A DNA stretch of 64,000 nucleotides, taken from an uncultured Aquimarina sp. Its GTDB lineage: Bacteria > Bacteroidota > Bacteroidia > Flavobacteriales > Flavobacteriaceae. Within the stretch, counting starts at the first letter, position 1. Each line of letters begins with the position of its first letter. The DNA lies in contig CANNBP010000003.1 of NCBI GenBank assembly GCA_947502885.1, forward strand, positions 124,001-188,000, read 5' to 3'. The notes beneath the pieces are model-generated. The model saw only the letters and a program-made list of their open reading frames with translations, had not been told where the DNA came from and ran no database searches. A program made the translations under genes and the position numbers. Positions 62,000 to 64,000 of the stretch are shown piece by piece.

Positions 62000-62076
62000 G
62001 GCTAACACTCCTTGTATGGTGCGTTTGCCTGCCGAAGGCAGCATATGCAATATAGCAACAAATTGTTGTACCTAGT
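62000..62076. repeat. Palindrome-type spacer P12
   Basis: GGCTAACACTCCTTGTATGGTGCG... with a central hairpin CTGCC-GAA-GGCAG (62029-62041) and the right end TTGTTGTACC. The left half resembles P3. Confidence 0.6.
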
Positions 62077-62569
62077 CTATAATTAAGTTGAGTTTTTCAA
62101 TTTCCGTTCTATCATAAGGTCGAGTTCTCAAACATTTATACGTCCAATAGACCTGCTTTTCAGGATATTTAAAAAAATCTATTTCAGATGTTTCTAGTAT
62201 AGTTTTTACACCATATATGATATAATCTGATCCTAATTTCATATTGTAGTTACAAGTTGAATTACCTGTATATATAGTTACGATACTATCTTCAAATTTA
62301 CCTTTAAAGGTTTTCTCCAGTTTAACCGTATATTTCTTTCCCCCAGCCTTTTTTACAAAAGAAGGAAACTTTGAAATATTATATGTTTTCGATTTTTCGG
62401 GATCAGCCTCAAGAGTAAAATTTGCGATAGCTATTATTTTCCCAGATAAGATAGCTGCTACTCTCTTGTATTCTTCTTTTACTGGCTTCTTTTTTTTACA
62501 GGTACAAGCGAAAGAACTATTTGATATAAGTATTGAAATAAGTATTAAAAATTTGAAGTAATTCTTCAT
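62072..62569 (-). CDS. Exported TIMP/netrin-like (NTR) domain protein
   Basis: A 165-residue secreted protein. Signal peptide FLILISILISNSSFA is followed at once by CTCKKKK, the C-x-C start of a mature TIMP-like OB fold. Further family features are VAAILSGKIIAIANFT, YTVKLEKTFKGKFEDSIVTIYTGNSTCNYNMKLGSDYIIYG and a later Cys (YKCLRTRPYDRTE). In animals the N-terminal Cys blocks metalloproteases; in bacteria the target is unknown. Confidence 0.8.
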   Translation of the reverse strand: MKNYFKFLILISILISNSSFACTCKKKKPVKEEYKRVAAILSGKIIAIANFTLEADPEKSKTYNISKFPSFVKKAGGKKYTVKLEKTFKGKFEDSIVTIYTGNSTCNYNMKLGSDYIIYGVKTILETSEIDFFKYPEKQVYWTYKCLRTRPYDRTEIEKLNLIID

Positions 62570-62578
62570 AATAATTAG

Positions 62579-62810
62579 CTACAACAATTGAATATGCATA
62601 CCAGTACACATATTATCCATTATATTTTTCACAAATCTATATAATTTTTGATCAACTTAAAATTGTCTATTTAAGATGGACAGTAAACTATGATTAACCA
62701 ACAAAAACCCATAGTAAGCATAACGATAAGGCATAACAGCCGGGAATAGTCAACACCGAGTTTATATATCGGCGCTACGCACCATACGAACACTTAGTTG
62801 TTGTAGTGCG
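62579..62810. repeat. Double palindrome-type spacer P13
   Basis: Starts CTACAACAATTGAATATG; an internal ACAGCCGGGAATAGTCAACA is the right-hand end motif seen in P3, and a second end GAACACTTAGTTGTTGTAGTGCG follows. The spacer therefore looks like two fused elements, as if a gene between them had been lost. Confidence 0.5.
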
Positions 62811-62813
62811 TTT

Positions 62814-63305
62814 TTATTTTTCAATTTCCGCTAAGAATATTAGTTCATCAGTTTCTGCATTTTCCGATTCCACGTTTTGGTTATTATAAGTCAGTTTAGT
62901 TGGTATAAAGTAAGATACTCCACAAGGAAGTTCAGTAAATTTTGCGTCAAAGTTCAAAATGATTGATGTCGAGTCGTCCAAGTTAATTGTGTACTCAAAA
63001 TTTGATTCTTTAGCAATAAATAGATAAAGAGTATTGTCATACTTTCTTATATCTGCATCAGGTTCTTCAAATTCATTGGTCGGAATATATTGAAAGTCTG
63101 GATTTGAAAAGTCACCTTCAACAGTTATATTTTCAGGGTCGATTGTTCCATTTTCAATTAAATTGGCACCAGTTTCATCAACTAATCTAATATATAATTC
63201 AGGAAATACTGGGTCAAAAAGTGGACAGTAAACTCCGTTGTCATGGTCACTAGAACAACTTGTAAGTAAAATTCCAATTAAAAAAAGAGTAAGTAATTTT
63301 TTCAT
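62814..63305 (-). CDS. Lipoprotein of unknown function
   Basis: A 163-residue lipoprotein (signal KLLTLFLIGILLTSCSSDHDNG, lipobox Cys17). The mature part is beta-rich and acidic (YIRLVDETGANLIENGTIDPENITV, then NTLYLFIAKESNFEYTINL and ILNFDAKFTELPCGVSYFIP), a layout common in small Bacteroidota surface lipoproteins. Not recognised further. Confidence 0.7.
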   Translation of the reverse strand: MKKLLTLFLIGILLTSCSSDHDNGVYCPLFDPVFPELYIRLVDETGANLIENGTIDPENITVEGDFSNPDFQYIPTNEFEEPDADIRKYDNTLYLFIAKESNFEYTINLDDSTSIILNFDAKFTELPCGVSYFIPTKLTYNNQNVESENAETDELIFLAEIEK

Positions 63306-63360
63306 AATTCAGCTTTCTATTCAGATACTTTAACATTCAATTGGTTGCATTCAAATGCAC

Positions 63361-63534
63361 TACAACGTTAAACATATGTGTCTTAGCTGGACAAAATGTT
63401 ACCCTACTTTTCGATTTTTTCACGCATTGGTTGCTAACTTTTCTTTGAGGCAAGCAATTACGCCTTACCAAAAATACAACAACCATTCGATTGATCACTT
63501 AGCTGCTATGATCATATAGTGTTGGCGATAGTTA
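63361..63534. repeat. Large imperfect palindrome P14 (attC-like spacer)
   Basis: A 174-bp spacer from TACAACGTTAAACATATGTG to CATATAGTGTTGGCGATAGTT. Inner segments TCTTAGCTGG and CACTTAGCTGC form the next stem. Clearly homologous to P2, 10 kb away. Confidence 0.7.
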
Positions 63535-64000
63535 TTCTAATTCAATAATTGTATTATTTTCAGGATTTTCTGAAGAATATAAAATTGTCAATGTATCCCC
63601 CACTTTGTAAATATTCTTTTCATCTTCTTTAGAAAATGTTTTAAAAACTTTTCCGTCAACCCTAAATTTACATTTCACAAGCCATTCTCCACTTCTTTTT
63701 CTTGGTTTACTCGACCATTTTTGAGATATAATACCATACGTTTTGATTCCGTTTTCTGTCAAATCATTTTTCGATAAATATCCGGTCCAAATTCCAAATA
63801 ATGGTCCGATTATAAGAATTGGACCTACAGATAAGGCTATCTTAGCTTTTCCTGCTATATTATATTGATCAAGAACTTTCAAAATCAAAAAAGGAATTAC
63901 AAAAATGATAACAACAAAAGGTATCCATCTTTTAATTCCAGTTTTTGCGTATAGAATATCATTTCCAAGTCCGAAGAAAAGAACTAAGATTATACTAGTC
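63532..64000 (-). CDS. DUF3592-like membrane protein, 5' end outside window
   Basis: The frame stays open from the stop at 63532 to the right edge, giving at least 156 residues; the apparent TTG start at 63888 is internal. Visible order: a membrane segment near the edge (IILVLFFGLGNDILYA), a second (FVVIIFVIPFLILK), a third (IALSVGPILIIGPLFGIWTGYL), then a beta-rich domain GIKTYGIISQKWSSK, GEWLVKCKFRVDGKVF and YKVGDTLTILYSSENPEN that is typical of DUF3592. Function unknown. Confidence 0.65.
   Translation of the reverse strand, partial: TSIILVLFFGLGNDILYAKTGIKRWIPFVVIIFVIPFLILKVLDQYNIAGKAKIALSVGPILIIGPLFGIWTGYLSKNDLTENGIKTYGIISQKWSSKPRKRSGEWLVKCKFRVDGKVFKTFSKEDEKNIYKVGDTLTILYSSENPENNTIIELE

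Noticed and set aside
52321..64000. An integron integrase or other recombinase gene within the array
   Set aside because: I examined the reading frames here and found no tyrosine or serine recombinase motifs; if one exists it is outside the window.
1..64000. tRNA or rRNA genes
   Set aside because: I saw no cloverleaf-type sequence with the conserved T-loop (GGTTCGAATC-like) and no rRNA segments.

Overview
The window is AT-rich (about one third G+C by eye) and reads as chromosome of a marine flavobacterium (Bacteroidota, Flavobacteriaceae). The support is a GldF/GldG-type gliding gene, flavobacteria-type purC, phoH, rpmH-carB, type B L31, DUF4199, DUF6090 and GlmU-like proteins, and promoters of the Bacteroidota form TTG-N19-TAnnTTTG. 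An Aquimarina-like host is my guess from overall gene character, not a demonstrated identity.

Layout. 1-17.2 kb is core and housekeeping sequence: the tail of a receiver domain, a DEAD-box helicase, DUF72 and LolA-like proteins, a large Asp-box/VPS10-like propeller, purC, phoH, a SAM hydrolase-type protein, a fused GldF-GldG polypeptide, a FecE-like ATPase without a normal start codon, and rmuC. 17.2-24.7 kb holds a decayed VOC gene, an ECF42-type sigma factor with its DGPF/YciI partner and two YHS proteins, a Tat-signal class V aminotransferase, a thioesterase, cysE, and the wreck of a double-glycine leader peptide gene. 24.8-44.4 kb is again mostly core: an alpha/beta hydrolase, carB, rpmH, a lytic transglycosylase, mtaB, an orphan peptide-binding lipoprotein, a GlmU-like protein, rpmE2, GT2, a phosphosugar mutase and an MsbA-like exporter.

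44.4-46.4 kb contains four paralogous units on the minus strand around an agmatinase-family gene. Each has its own TTG/TTTG-N19/20-TATMTTTA promoter, a roughly 130-nt body with a C-rich apical loop, and an intrinsic terminator. Base changes in the loop stem keep pairing only in the minus-strand transcript, so I read them as a family of small RNAs. 46.5-52.1 kb has an ECF sigma/membrane partner/exported sensor operon, a BNR lipoprotein, an RsmB-like methyltransferase and coiled-coil exported proteins.

52.3-64 kb is accessory sequence. Every gene lies on the minus strand, most are small and unrelated (lipoproteins, membrane proteins, LRR, SUKH stump, DinB, NADAR, TIMP-like), and neighbours are separated by large imperfect palindromes with recurring ends (CAACGT... 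on the left, ...GTTG-n-GATAGTTA on the right). This resembles an integron cassette array without an integrase. Inside it a ~220-bp repeat occurs five times and a ~700-bp block carrying a broken LRR gene and a four-helix membrane protein is duplicated. The last gene runs off the right edge.
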